A stretch of 64,000 bases of DNA. Origin: Eretmocerus hayati (Eukaryota > Arthropoda > Insecta > Hymenoptera > Aphelinidae). Of this stretch, positions 34,201 through 44,050 are shown piece by piece. Position 1 is the stretch's first letter; each line of letters opens with the position of its first letter. Both the position numbers and the translations under genes were made by a program. A model generated the notes under the pieces. The model was given only the letters and a program-made list of their open reading frames with translations. It did not search any database and was not told the DNA's origin. The stretch is from assembly GCA_029851415.1 (NCBI GenBank), contig CM056741.1:145936522-146000521 (forward strand), given 5' to 3'.

Positions 34201-35618
34201 TGGGAGTTAGGGGTAGGAGGTTTATACGTACATGGCGTATAGCAGTAATGAGCTGCTTGTCCATGTTCCGCGTGATAATAGCAAACGCCGTCTTCATTGT
34301 GCGTTTTCCTCGATTTTCTCTCCTTTTTGTCCGGCTTAGCAGCTTTTTCGTCTTTCGGAGGACCGATGTAGACTCGGTTTTGGGATTTGGACCGATTCCG
34401 AGATTTGTCTCTCTTTGCATTTGACTTCATTGATTTTTCCAATGTCTCGGCCATTTGCTTCATCTGCTCTACTAAAGTTGAGAGCAAATCTACATTGGGG
34501 GTTTTCTGCGAGACAGCTGAAACAGTGGCGTCAGCGCTGCTGAAATACGTTGTGGAACCAGACGACTTTTTTTTTATATCATAAATTTTATCGGCCTTTT
34601 CGATGGCCCTATCTGGTTGGGTTTTGATTAAGTCGTCAATGGCTATTTGCATGTCCTCGGGCAGCCGTCTGCACCATACTATGCGAATCGTTTCTTTGGT
34701 TAGATGATCTTTGCCATTATCGTACATCTCATTGAGGAAGTCTGACGGTTTCTTGTTGCCTAGGGACATATTCCCGAAAAGTTTATCTAACTTTTTTTCT
34801 TGAGGTTCCGAAAACTTCTCAATTAACGTTTTTTTTACATAGGAGTATTTATCTTTCTCCGGCAAAGCATTCAAGTGAATGCTGATTTCCTTGATTGCTT
34901 CATCTCCCACTACACGCATTAGGGCTAGGTACTTTTCCTCGTCAGCGTTAATTTCGGAGGTTTTTAGAAGGACTTCGAGTGAATTAAACCACGCTTCGGT
35001 GTTCTGGGTCCAAAGAGGGGTCCATTTTAACGCGCTGAATTTGGCCATATTTCGATTCCGCCTATTCGAGGATTCATCATATTGCGAAATTTCCACCCCT
35101 GGGAATTGATTCTTAGCATATACGTTGGCAGGGTTCGGGGCAAACGGATTTACGACGGGAGCAAATGTGGGCGCTGCGGGATTTAGTATGGGTGCACTCC
35201 TGTCGTTATCCGAAGTTTTGTTGATGGTCCCACCTGGCATAGCGTGTGAGCTCGCGGCCTGAGCTTGTGTACCCACATCCGGAGGGTCCGGGGAAGAGTT
35301 TAATTTTTTCGAAAATGCTTCTAATTGTGTCTGCATCATTTGTGCCATAGCACTGAGGAGGTCACTTTTTACTGACTCTGTTACTGCAGCAATTACTTCT
35401 GCTTTGAAGTCAGCAGTGTGCGCCGGATTCTGGTCAGTGGGAGGACTAGTTTTGTCACTATCCACATTCTCACTATTGTCAGTGAGCGTCATTATTGTAG
35501 TGGAATCGAAAGAAAGATCCTCCGAAATCAGTGAATTATTCGCGGAGGAATTTGGTGCAGAATAGTCTTTCCCGCTACGTAAAAATTTTCGCGAATCAGA
35601 TGTGCCGTCGTCCGACAT
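34191..35618 (-). CDS. gag: Gag polyprotein with CHCC zinc knuckle
   Basis: 475 codons from the ATG at 35,618 to TAA at 34,191-34,193. The N-terminal 190 residues are Ser/Asn/Pro-rich. The middle, about 190-350, is a helical capsid-like region with a W...TEAWF motif and the L....R.LPE segment usual in gypsy-type Gag. A basic Lys/Arg/Ser-rich stretch at about 390-440 precedes a C446, H449, C459, C463 zinc-binding pattern (Cx2Hx9Cx3C). That replaces the usual CCHC knuckle and is characteristic of the CsRn1 clade. The product would package element RNA in cytoplasmic particles. It ends just after a GGGAAAC heptamer. Confidence 0.88.
   Translation of the reverse strand: MSDDGTSDSRKFLRSGKDYSAPNSSANNSLISEDLSFDSTTIMTLTDNSENVDSDKTSPPTDQNPAHTADFKAEVIAAVTESVKSDLLSAMAQMMQTQLEAFSKKLNSSPDPPDVGTQAQAASSHAMPGGTINKTSDNDRSAPILNPAAPTFAPVVNPFAPNPANVYAKNQFPGVEISQYDESSNRRNRNMAKFSALKWTPLWTQNTEAWFNSLEVLLKTSEINADEEKYLALMRVVGDEAIKEISIHLNALPEKDKYSYVKKTLIEKFSEPQEKKLDKLFGNMSLGNKKPSDFLNEMYDNGKDHLTKETIRIVWCRRLPEDMQIAIDDLIKTQPDRAIEKADKIYDIKKKSSGSTTYFSSADATVSAVSQKTPNVDLLSTLVEQMKQMAETLEKSMKSNAKRDKSRNRSKSQNRVYIGPPKDEKAAKPDKKERKSRKTHNEDGVCYYHAEHGQAAHYCYTPCTYKPPTPNSQGN
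34194..34200 (-). promoter_or_regulatory. Probable -1 ribosomal frameshift site GGGAAAC
   Basis: On the minus strand the last gag codons read CAG GGA AAC TAA. The heptamer G GGA AAC fits the X XXY YYZ slippery rule exactly in the gag frame, one codon before the stop. A -1 slip enters the pol frame directly with CTA AAA. The pol frame is open from 34,206 down, so the overlap is only about 16 bases and the heptamer lies inside it. A possible short stem downstream (TTCCG with CGGAA, 13 bases apart) could act as the stimulator; no pseudoknot was established. Confidence 0.75.
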
Positions 35619-36235
35619 GAACGTATGGATTTCTACTTAATAAGTAACATGCATATATACCACATCCAATCATCCAAGCATACGATACAACTCGAGATCC
35701 GCAAAAATTCAAAGAAAATTACAATGGTTTACTTGAGGCTGGAACGCTGGAACGCTTTGTGCCACTGGTGGCACGGCTCTGGAACGTTTCGTGCCGTTGT
35801 ACGCTGGAAGGTACCGCTGTGCCGCCTAGAATGCGGCGCTGAGACGTCTCGGCTGCTGTCCCGCCCGAGACGCGGTGTGCTGAGCTGCTGTGCTATATAC
35901 ACGACACGTGCGCGCCGGCAAAAATCCGTGTGGTGTCCTTGGGCAATGCTTCTGCACTTGGATAAAGCTGAACGACTGCTGCCGTCTGCTCGTGTGTATC
36001 TAACTTTTCTGACCTGTCTTGCTGGTGGGCTGATGCTGCTCTGTGGCTATGTCGCGACAGCCCCCGAAGACGATGTCGAGGTGTGCAGGATGTACCTGGA
36101 TCGGCGATGCGGGCTAAGCGCTGCTACAGCAGCGGTGGCGTGGTCCACGCGATGATGCGCGCCAAAAGCCAACACTGTGCTCCGCTGCTTCCACTTGTAT
36201 CCTGCACGTGGTCACCGTGCTGGCCGCCGAATAAT
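35619..36235 (-). other. Retrotransposon 5' leader
   Basis: About 620 bases between the primer-binding site and the gag ATG. It is GC-richer and contains repeated GGAACG(C/T)T words near 35,740-35,800 on the plus strand. It would hold packaging signals. No conserved frame on the element strand. Confidence 0.5.
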
Positions 36236-36253
36236 CAATCGACGGGGTCACCA
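36236..36253 (-). other. Primer-binding site, tRNA-Trp-like
   Basis: On the minus strand it begins TGGTGACCCCG three bases inside the 5' LTR. The first 11 bases match the tRNA-Trp primer site known from CsRn1-type elements and avian retroviruses; later positions match only in part. Confidence 0.7.
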
Positions 36254-36256
36254 ATT

Positions 36257-36552
36257 TAAGCTACTGTTGGGTATACCAACACAATATATAGTTATAGTGG
36301 GCTTAATCCACAAGTTAGGCGGACCAGATAATAAAGGTGATGACCACACTCAATATATAAGATATTGATGGTTTATTGGTAAGGTTAGATACAAGCCCGC
36401 ATGTAATTCGTAAGCAGGGCTATACTTGAACTGCCTCGAGGCGCGCTGCCTCGGGCTAGCGGATCTCGTAGTCACACACACTACTCACATACCTCACACG
36501 CACGCTCTCTCTGGGCGCAGCCGCAGAGTTGCTCTTAGGGCAGATCCCCACA
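36257..36552 (-). repeat. 5' LTR of the retrotransposon
   Basis: Same length and sequence as 30,085-30,380 apart from one visible base change. It should carry the promoter of the element. On the minus strand it starts TGTGGGGATCTG. The outer flank enters a palindromic repeat at 36,556. Confidence 0.85.
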
Positions 36553-36555
36553 ATA

Positions 36556-37123
36556 GTACGGAAGCGCCTCCGGGCCACACATTCCGCATGCTAGGAAATG
36601 ACCGACTCGCGCCCCCCGCACACCCACTTCGAATGACACGCATCCTAGCCCACAGCTCACTCGCGCTCTCTACAAACACACGTGGTATGGGCATGATAGT
36701 CACGTATTGCACTGCATGATATACATGTATTATACTGCATGATATGCATGTATTGCACTTTACGTCATGCATGCACCGGAAGCTATGCATGACGTTCGCG
36801 AAGTGAACATAATTCCACTATTTGAACATTCAATTTCACTGTTTAATTAGTGGAATTGTGTCATGACATGTACGTGACGGAGGTCATACATAACATGCGA
36901 TGCGTGCCTGACGGTAAGAGCATTACATGAATGTCATCCAGTGTAATACATGTATATCATGCAGTGCAATACATGTATATTATGCAGTGCAATACGTGCC
37001 CATCATGCCATGTGGGTTTGCAGAGAGTGCGACCCGATCGTGGGTTTGCATGAGTGCCATTAGAAGCAGGTGAGCGGGGGGCGCGAGTCGGCCGTGTTAG
37101 CATGCAAAACGTGTGGCCCGTAG
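36556..37123. mobile_element. Palindromic repeat element, about 570 bp
   Basis: Arms of about 190 bp: CGGGCCACAC, GCATGC, CCGACTCGCGCCCCCCGC and GCACTGCATGATATACATGT at 36,570-36,760 are mirrored at 36,920-37,120. The centre, near 36,840, is AT-rich. The phrase TACGGAAGCGCCT stands at its left end (36,558) and again, in the same orientation, at the start of the next inverted repeat (37,125). Confidence 0.65.
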
Positions 37124-37252
37124 GTACGGAAGCGCCTACGAGCCACCCCTCCCGCATGCCAGCAGGTGCCCCACTCTCACCCACTCTATACACGCACCGC
37201 GTGTCATGTATGTCACGCGACTGACGTACCGCACGTAACGCACATGATGCAC

Positions 37253-37413
37253 CGCATATCACGCACATACCGCACCGCATATCACGCACATACCGCACCG
37301 CATATCACGCACATACCACAACGCATGTCATGCACGTACCGCAACGCATGTCATGCACGTACCGCAACGCATGTCATGCGCGTACCACACCGCATGTCAT
37401 GCGCGTACTGCAC
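37253..37413. repeat. 23-bp minisatellite, 7 units (left arm)
   Basis: Seven tandem 23-bp units with consensus CGCATRTCAYGCRCRTACCG plus three bases. The first three units share CACGCACATA and the others share CATGCACGTA or CATGCGCGTA, which indicates block duplication. There are no unique spacers, so it is not a CRISPR array. Confidence 0.85.
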
Positions 37414-37757
37414 TGCATGTGCTGCATATTGCACGCGGTCGAGTTGCGATGTATGGCATGCATGCCATGTGTGAAATTGTTGCGCTGGTGCCGCTAAATG
37501 TTTTTGGTATGTCGGGTATTATTATTACATTCTACGATAAACGGATTTACATCATTCTTGATCTCTGCCATGAGATGATATTGCGTGAAATAACAGGTTT
37601 CTACATTTAATATCAGGCCAGGAATCGTAATCGCCCCACCAGGACATAGTCTGTGAATTACGACCTGCGCGTCATTGTTTCCTGTTAAAAAAAATTCTCA
37701 TTAAAATATCCGTGTACCGTTCATCCATTTCGATTCATTAGAATTTATATAATCTCA

Positions 37758-38086
37758 CAAGGAGAGGCCAGGGAGTGCGGGTCACGGATTCGGAAGAAAC
37801 TTTGGGAATAGTCTCCTTTTAGCACCAAAAGATGATACCCAAAGTCGCAGAGTCTAACGCTTAAGCGTTTTCGAGCTACAGGCTACAACCCATGCATTAC
37901 AGTATATCTATATATACCATTTCTCCACATATATAGATATACTGTAATGCATGGGTTGTAGCCTGTAGCTCGAAAACGCTTAAGCGTTAGACTCTGCGAC
38001 TTTGGGTATCATCTTTTGGTGCTAAAAGGAGACTATTCCCGGAGTTTCATCCAGATCCGTGACCCGCACTCCCTGGCCTCTCCTGG
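37758..38086. mobile_element. Palindromic mobile element, 329 bp, TSD TCA
   Basis: A near-perfect palindrome (CAAGGAGAGGCCAGGGAGTG to the complementary right end, centre 37,922) is flanked by TCA at 37,755-37,757 and 38,087-38,089. The other arm of the surrounding inverted repeat lacks it and has a single TCA at the equivalent place (about 41,258-41,263, complement strand), so insertion with a 3-bp duplication is directly demonstrated. The centre, CAGTATATCTATATATA, is shared with the palindrome at 44,051-44,372. Non-coding. Confidence 0.9.
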
Positions 38087-38459
38087 TCAGCTTCCTACAT
38101 TCACATTCTCATCCCCGTGAATGCCATTTCCATCCCGGAAGCATATTCCGTTTTTTTTTTCTTTTATACGTAGGTCCAACACCGAATCTTCTCTACGATA
38201 TTCAGCCTAAATGATGGATCCAGCGATTCCTTCATTGAATGCAACTATGGAACTCGTAGTCGAAAACACGTCTTTGAGCAGAGCAGGAATCGCGTCTTCA
38301 CTTTGAGTATCATGAACTAGTGTATCTCGTGCGCAAACCGCTTAGCCAACATGATATCAGTACTTTCGTGAGAGGAGGACACGTTTTCTGCCAAGGCTTC
38401 TCTCACATAATTTGTCTTATGCCACGGTGGTTCTCAAAAGGCTGGGAAGTTGGAGGTTC

Positions 38460-40892
38460 AGAAAAAAATGTTGATGCGGGGTATGACTTTAGGTACGCCC
38501 AAGATCATATATCATAAAGAATTTAAGTTCGTCGGTGGTTTTCCAAATAAATTCATTTTTTCGATTTTTCTGTTATGAATGATCGATGAAATATTGCCTA
38601 CATCGTAGTTTTTCATCTTTTCTCGAGGTTTTCCCATCATAAGTTCCGGAGGGATAACATTGATCGAAAAATGCGCCTTTTTGTAGATCTTTTGAAAATC
38701 TACAAGATGATCTGTTCACAGTAATTCAGAAAAGAGAAACAGCCAGTAAGAGATTTTCAGATGAATGAAAGAGATCGCTGGAACTTCGTAGATCCTTGCA
38801 TTCTTTCCTGAAGTTCTTTCAATTACCCAAAGGTGGTCCAATTTTCCCACCCATGTGAGCACACTATCTCATAGATTTTTAAAAGATTTACAGAAAAGTA
38901 TTCCACGCATTCCTCGATAAAAGTTATCCCTCTCCAGTTATAACGAAAAAACCACGACGAGATGAGAAACGGCGATATAGGCAATTTTTACCTTATCATT
39001 GGAAGTGGGAAAATCGAAAAGATGATTTTATTTTAAAATCCAGCGACGAAAAAACTATGGTTTTTATCGCAAAGTGATCCTGGACTTACCTCAAATCACA
39101 TCTCACCTCAGGGATTTTTTCCATCAAACCTCCAGATTTTCCGCCTTTTACACCCATCGTGATGCATGCACACTTTTGATGAAGGACCTCTTTCTTCAAA
39201 ATCTTGCAACTTGTGACAAGTGAAAGTTATTTCAACGATGACACGTTATCGCAATAAGATGCACATTATATATCAATATCTTCATGCCCGGCTTCATATA
39301 TACAGACACTTGATCGGACAACCGCGAACTCTCGCGTGAATACAATGTAAATAATATGTTGAATATTTCATCAACATTTCAACTAGCTGGTTCAATTTTC
39401 AACTAGTCGGTTTAATCAATCTTTCATGTAGGTGGTTGCGTTTTTAACCAAGTGATTGAATTTTGAGTCTAATCGCTCGGAACTTGAGATTAAGCAACGT
39501 TTCGGCGGTAACTGTATCCGGATTCCGGATGGATGACCGGCCGTCCGGATCCGCCACGTCTTGGTCGCGTAGAAAATATTCCGACTTATTATCACTATTA
39601 TAACATAGAGGACCCATGAGGTTGGCAGGTAGTCCGAACGATTTTTTTTGGACCAGAGAGACGAGTTTCTTTGTATTTCCTTGCAATCAAATAGAAAAAA
39701 TGTCAGTGGTGGCCACGCGAACCTTCCTGGTTGAAAATCTCGGTCATGCTTCTCTTTCGCAATTCGGATCCGAATAGGTGACCATCGGTCTTAGTTTGCG
39801 AATGCTTGAACTTGTCTGGGATCAAAAACTTGGCAAATCCAAGATGAGTGGTTAAGTACCTATGTAGATAAGAAATGCGAAATAGTTTTTTGAACTAAAT
39901 TTGCAGCTGATAAGCTTGCGCGTCAACCATGGCCTTTTTTTATCTACAAGGAAACATAGAGAAACTTGATTTTTCCGTTATAAATGTCGTTCGGTGACTA
40001 CAGATGATTCCAATCTCATGGGTCTCGGATTATGCGTGTAACAGAGGTGTCAAGGAAGTTTTTTTATCGTCACGTCGGGAAAGCGGTGTATTGTGAGGTG
40101 GGCTGGAACTCCAGCCTCCAGTGCTATACTTTTCAAACACATCGCACTCCCAACACCGAACAGAAACACGTTGTTCAACACAACAGCCTCCTCCGTGCTC
40201 TAATAGTGTATTATGATACAAGGGCGCAAACGATGGTTTTCGCACTTTGAATGACCTTTTTAGACCCGAGCCTAAAGAAGTTCCGCCCTTTTTTCAAGGG
40301 CGGGAAAAGATTATCCAAAAACAAGTTCGATTCCCCGAGTACAAGCGACCCGAGCTTTGCGCAGAGTCTCAATTGAACAACTTTGAGGAGTCATCACATC
40401 AATTCCTCTTCAGCTTTTCCAACACCAAGACAGAATATTCCGTAAATTCGGATAAATTTCGAATTTGTTTGAAAGTTTGAATATTAAGAGATCCAAAGCG
40501 AGCAGCAAAACGCAAGTTTTGCTCATAGATTTTCGAGATTCTGGAGCCTTGCACAACTTGCGGATTACACAATTGCCAGAGAATCACGCCAGGATATGGA
40601 CCACTCGTGTTTCAGCATACTAATGCTCTGTTCCGAGAATCAGAATAATTTTTCAAGTCGTTTCAAATTATATATACCCAGGATAAGTACCAAATTGCTA
40701 GTTCCTCCATCAGGTTTTTCACCGTCTGAAGCCTTACTAAGCTTACCGATTGAATAATTCTTGGAGAATAATACCAGTAATTGCTCCACTCAATTCTGAG
40801 TCTTACAGCGGAGTATTCCAGACATCAGGATTGTTTTAAGAGTCATTCAGAATTTTATCAATTCAACCTTAATCTCCTTCACCTTAACCTCA
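38460..40892. other. Interior of the 37-42 kb inverted repeat, non-coding
   Basis: About 2.4 kb between the arms. Frames are short (up to 80 codons) and show no transposase, RT or other domain. Part of it (about 40,240-40,480) has slightly higher GC, but nothing is recognisable. Confidence 0.45.
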
Positions 40893-41604
40893 AACCTCCA
40901 ACTACCCAGCCTTTTGAGAACCACCGTGGCATAAGACAAATTATGTGAGAGAAGCCTTGGCAGAAAACGTGTCCTCCTCTCACGAAAGTACTGATATCAT
41001 GTTGGCTAAGCGGTTTGCGCACGAGATACACTAGTTCATGATACTCAAAGTGAAGACGCGATTCCTGCTCTGCTCAAAGACGTGTTTTCGACTACGAGTT
41101 CCATAATTGCATTCAATGAAGGAATCGCTGGATCCATCATTTAGGCTGAATATCGTAGAGAAGATTCGGTGTTGGACCTACGTATAAAAGAAAAAAAAAC
41201 GGAATATGCTTCCGGGATGGAAATGTCATTCACGGGGATGAGAATTTGAATGTAGGAAGCTGAGAATATATAAATTCTAATGAATCGAAATGGATGAACG
41301 GTACACGGATATTTTAATGAGAATTTTTTTTAACAGGAAACAATGACGCGCAGGTCGTAATTCACAGACTATGTCCTGGTGGGGCGATTACGATTTCTGG
41401 CCTGATATTAAATGTAGTAACCTGTTATTTCACGCAATATCATCTCATGGCAGAGATCAAGAATGATGTAAATCCGTTTATCGTAGAATGTAATAATAAT
41501 ACCCGACATACCAAAAACATTTAGCGGCGCAAGCGCAACAATTTCACACATGGCATGCATGCCATACATCGCAACTCGACCGCGTGCAATATGCAGCACA
41601 TGCA

Positions 41605-41765
41605 GTGCAGTACGCGCATGACATGCGGTGTGGTACGCGCATGACATGCGTTGCGGTACGTGCATGACATGCGTTGCGGTACGTGCATGACATGCGTTGT
41701 GGTATGTGCGTGATATGCGGTGCGGTATGTGCGTGATATGCGGTGCGGTATGTGCATGATATGCG
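41605..41765. repeat. 23-bp minisatellite, 7 units (right arm)
   Basis: The inverted counterpart of the array at 37,253-37,413, with the same number and order of unit variants. It duplicated as a whole with the arm, or the arms have been homogenised. Confidence 0.85.
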
Positions 41766-41909
41766 GTGCATCACGTGCGTTACGTACGGTACGTCAGTCG
41801 CGTGACATACATGACACGCGGTGCGTGTATAGAGTGGGCGAGAGTGGGGCACCCGCTGGCATGCGGGAGGGGTGGCTCGTAGGCGCTTCCGTACGTAGGC
41901 GTTTCCGTA

Positions 41910-43215
41910 AGATTGGGATAGGGATAGGGACAAGAATGGGGACAAGGACAGGGATAGGGTTAGGGACAGGGATAAGAATAACAACAGGAATCGCTATCGG
42001 GACGGGGCTAGGAACGGGACAGGGATGGGGATAGCAACAGGCATAGGATTCAGGATGAGAATAGGGACAGAGATAGGGGCGGGGACGGGAATGAAGGCAG
42101 AGGTGGGATAAGAACATAGATGCGGACAGACAGAGATATGGATAGGGATAGGAACAGGAATAGGGACAAGGATGGGGATAGAGTTAGGGACAGGGACGAG
42201 GATAGCAACAGGAAAAGGTCTAAGGCAGGACTGAAGACGGTACAGGGATAAGAATAGGAGTAGGAATCGGGATACGGATGAGGCTAGGGATAGAAACTAT
42301 GATGAGGCCAGGACAGGAACAGGTATGGGGATAGTAACAGGGACAAGAATCGGGATAGCAAACAAGGATAGTAACAGAGACAAGGTAGTGATAGCTACAG
42401 AGATAGGGATTGGGACAGGGATACAAACGCGACAGGGATATGGCAGGGACAGAGATAGCAACACGGGTAGGGGCAGCGATGAGGTCCGGGATAGGAACAG
42501 GAATAAAAGCAGGGATAGTCATGACGGCAGGGATAGGAACAGATCCAGCGATATATAGGGACGAGACAGGGATAGGAACTGGGAATTGGTCAGGAATAGG
42601 GATAAGAATAGGATTAGGAGTAAGGATAGGGATGGGAACAGGGATAGGTACACTTGAAAACAAGGTGAACTGCAATAGGATGGCGGTGAGCGGCCATTCG
42701 AGATGGCCCATCTCACTGGCATCTAACAGGTTATCCTATGAGTGCGAGGAAGACGACAGATCTCGAACGGTCACTGACCGTCATCCCATTGCAGTTCACC
42801 TTGTTTCCGAGTGTATATGGTTAGGGGCCTCGATAGGGATAGGTCCGAGGATGGGAAGAGCAATAGGTATAGGAATACGGATAGGGATGGGGATGGGGTG
42901 GGTGATCTGGGAATGGAGAGTACCGTACTCATACGGTCTAGTTCGATATAGCTCGGCCTAGTTCGGTGTACATAATTAAAAACAGGGGCTTCGACAGGGA
43001 CAGGGGTAGGGATACAGATAGGCATAGGTACAGGGATAGCAACAGGGACATGGGGATGAGGAAAGTAATAGGGACCGGGATAACAGCGGGGATAGGAATA
43101 GGGACATGGACATGTAAATAAAGGTAGTGATAGGGATATGGGCGAGATATGGATGTGGACAAGGACAGGAACAGGGATAGGAACAGGGATAAGGATGGGG
43201 ATGGAGTGGGCGATC
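41910..43215. repeat. Degenerate GGGATA/GGGACA minisatellite, about 1.3 kb
   Basis: Irregular hexamer-based repeats (AGGGATAGGGACAGGAATAG type) with strong purine bias on the plus strand. Apparent proteins rich in Gly-Ile-Gly-Thr or Pro-Ile-Pro are products of this composition. A 163-bp MITE interrupts it at 42,651-42,813. Two diverged copies of a GGTCTAGTTCG-containing segment follow at about 42,915 and 43,225. Confidence 0.8.
42651..42813. mobile_element. TA-flanked MITE, 163 bp, ~37-bp TIRs
   Basis: Left CACTTGAAAACAAGGTGAAC and right (complement) CACTCGGAAACAAGGTGAAC continue as inverted repeats through GGATGRCGGT, about 37 bases with a few mismatches. TA lies directly outside both ends. 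It sits in the GGGATA minisatellite, so the borders are unambiguous. Non-coding. Confidence 0.8.
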
Positions 43216-43410
43216 TAGGGGTGGGAGATACTGTACATTAGTACAGTATTAAAAAATATCCCGTATTCACGGTCTAGTTTGATGTAATTAGGTTTAGTAC
43301 GGCCTGGTTCGGCCTCATTCGGTCTAGTTCGATCTAGTTGAGTTTAATTCGATCTCGCTTGGTGTGATCCGGTCTCATTACATCCTTCTCAGCTCAATTT
43401 GGAGTAATTA
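43216..43410. repeat. Short-unit repeat (about 10 bp, TCGGTCTAGT type)
   Basis: Degenerate tandem words such as TCGGTCTAGT, TCGATCTAGT and TCGGCCTCAT. It is preceded by the perfect palindrome ATACTGTAC-ATTA-GTACAGTAT (about 43,229-43,250). Confidence 0.6.
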
Positions 43411-44050
43411 GGATTAGTTCTCCAAATAGTATTGATATATCCAACCCAGCCGTTTAGAAAATTCAGAACAGTTACTCAAAAATGGTTCATCTATTAGCAG
43501 GTATAATCCAAGATAATGTGATTTTTGTGAACTCCGTGAGGGATTCCTTTCTAGCACCTTAAACTAATCAGCAATCATTCTTTTACCATCAGTATTGGAC
43601 TACACAAGCATTTCAGAGGCCCCTGACTTATCGGAAACATGACAATAACCGCTAGTTTATTATTATCTCTCCAGAATATTTACGCACTTTATAAATAAGT
43701 TGGCTAAACTTGAAATTCACTGTCGACAAGAATTCACATGAAGACGATCAAATTACCCTCTAGGATGCCTCGATATCAAAAAGTATCGTGGAATCGATAT
43801 GAAGTCAAGTATTATAATTCCTCCACAATCATCCTATCCTTGCAGCACGAAGAATCTCAGAAATTCTCTGCATTTGCCGAACATAGCTTTGGAAGAATCT
43901 AGAGGAAGTATCTGGAAAAATGATCGTACATGAAATTCCCAGGAATTCCTTTCTGAGCATGTGCTACAACTAACAAATGTGTAGCTGTTCCGGCTATTCG
44001 CCTCTGTTATCTTTGCTCTCATAGTTCTAATAGCAAGTAGTACTCACAAT
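43411..44050. other. Non-coding, nothing recognised
   Basis: AT-rich DNA between the short-unit repeat and a palindromic element. Only chance frames. Confidence 0.4.

Larger units (their letters stand above)
30085..36552 (-). mobile_element. Complete Ty3/gypsy-type LTR retrotransposon, CsRn1/Kabuki-like
   Basis: A 6.47-kb element on the minus strand: 296-bp LTRs at 36,257-36,552 (5') and 30,085-30,380 (3'), a primer-binding site at 36,236-36,253, gag, a frameshift site, pol with the order protease, RT, RNase H, integrase, and a polypurine tract next to the 3' LTR. The two LTRs differ at one position that I can see (30,354 C versus 36,526 T). Both frames are intact, so the insertion is young and might be active. 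The tRNA-Trp-like primer site and the Gag CHCC motif are both recorded features of the CsRn1 clade. No env frame is present. No target-site duplication is seen: GGGG on the left, ATAG on the right. Confidence 0.9.
37123..41895. mobile_element. Long inverted repeat (foldback-like) with 1.0-kb arms
   Basis: The left arm at 37,123-38,459 and right arm at 40,893-41,895 are inverted copies, about 95 percent identical by eye once a 329-bp insertion in the left arm is removed. Both arms carry a seven-unit 23-bp minisatellite. The 2.4-kb interior has no recognisable protein. This is the layout of a foldback or long-TIR transposon, or of an inverted segmental duplication. I found no target duplication outside. 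Long frames in both arms arise from the minisatellite. Confidence 0.75.

Noticed and set aside
30463..36552. Endogenous retrovirus with envelope
   Set aside because: No env frame exists between the integrase and the 3' LTR; the remaining sequence is an in-frame Pol tail, so it is an LTR retrotransposon.
37253..37413. 23-bp repeats as a CRISPR array
   Set aside because: Units are directly contiguous without unique spacers, no cas genes are near, and the setting is eukaryotic.
41544..42961. Frames rich in Cys-His-Thr or Gly-Ile-Gly-Thr / Pro-Ile-Pro as repeat proteins
   Set aside because: They are translations of a 23-bp minisatellite and of GGGATA-type repeats, open in several frames at once, which is expected of low-complexity DNA.
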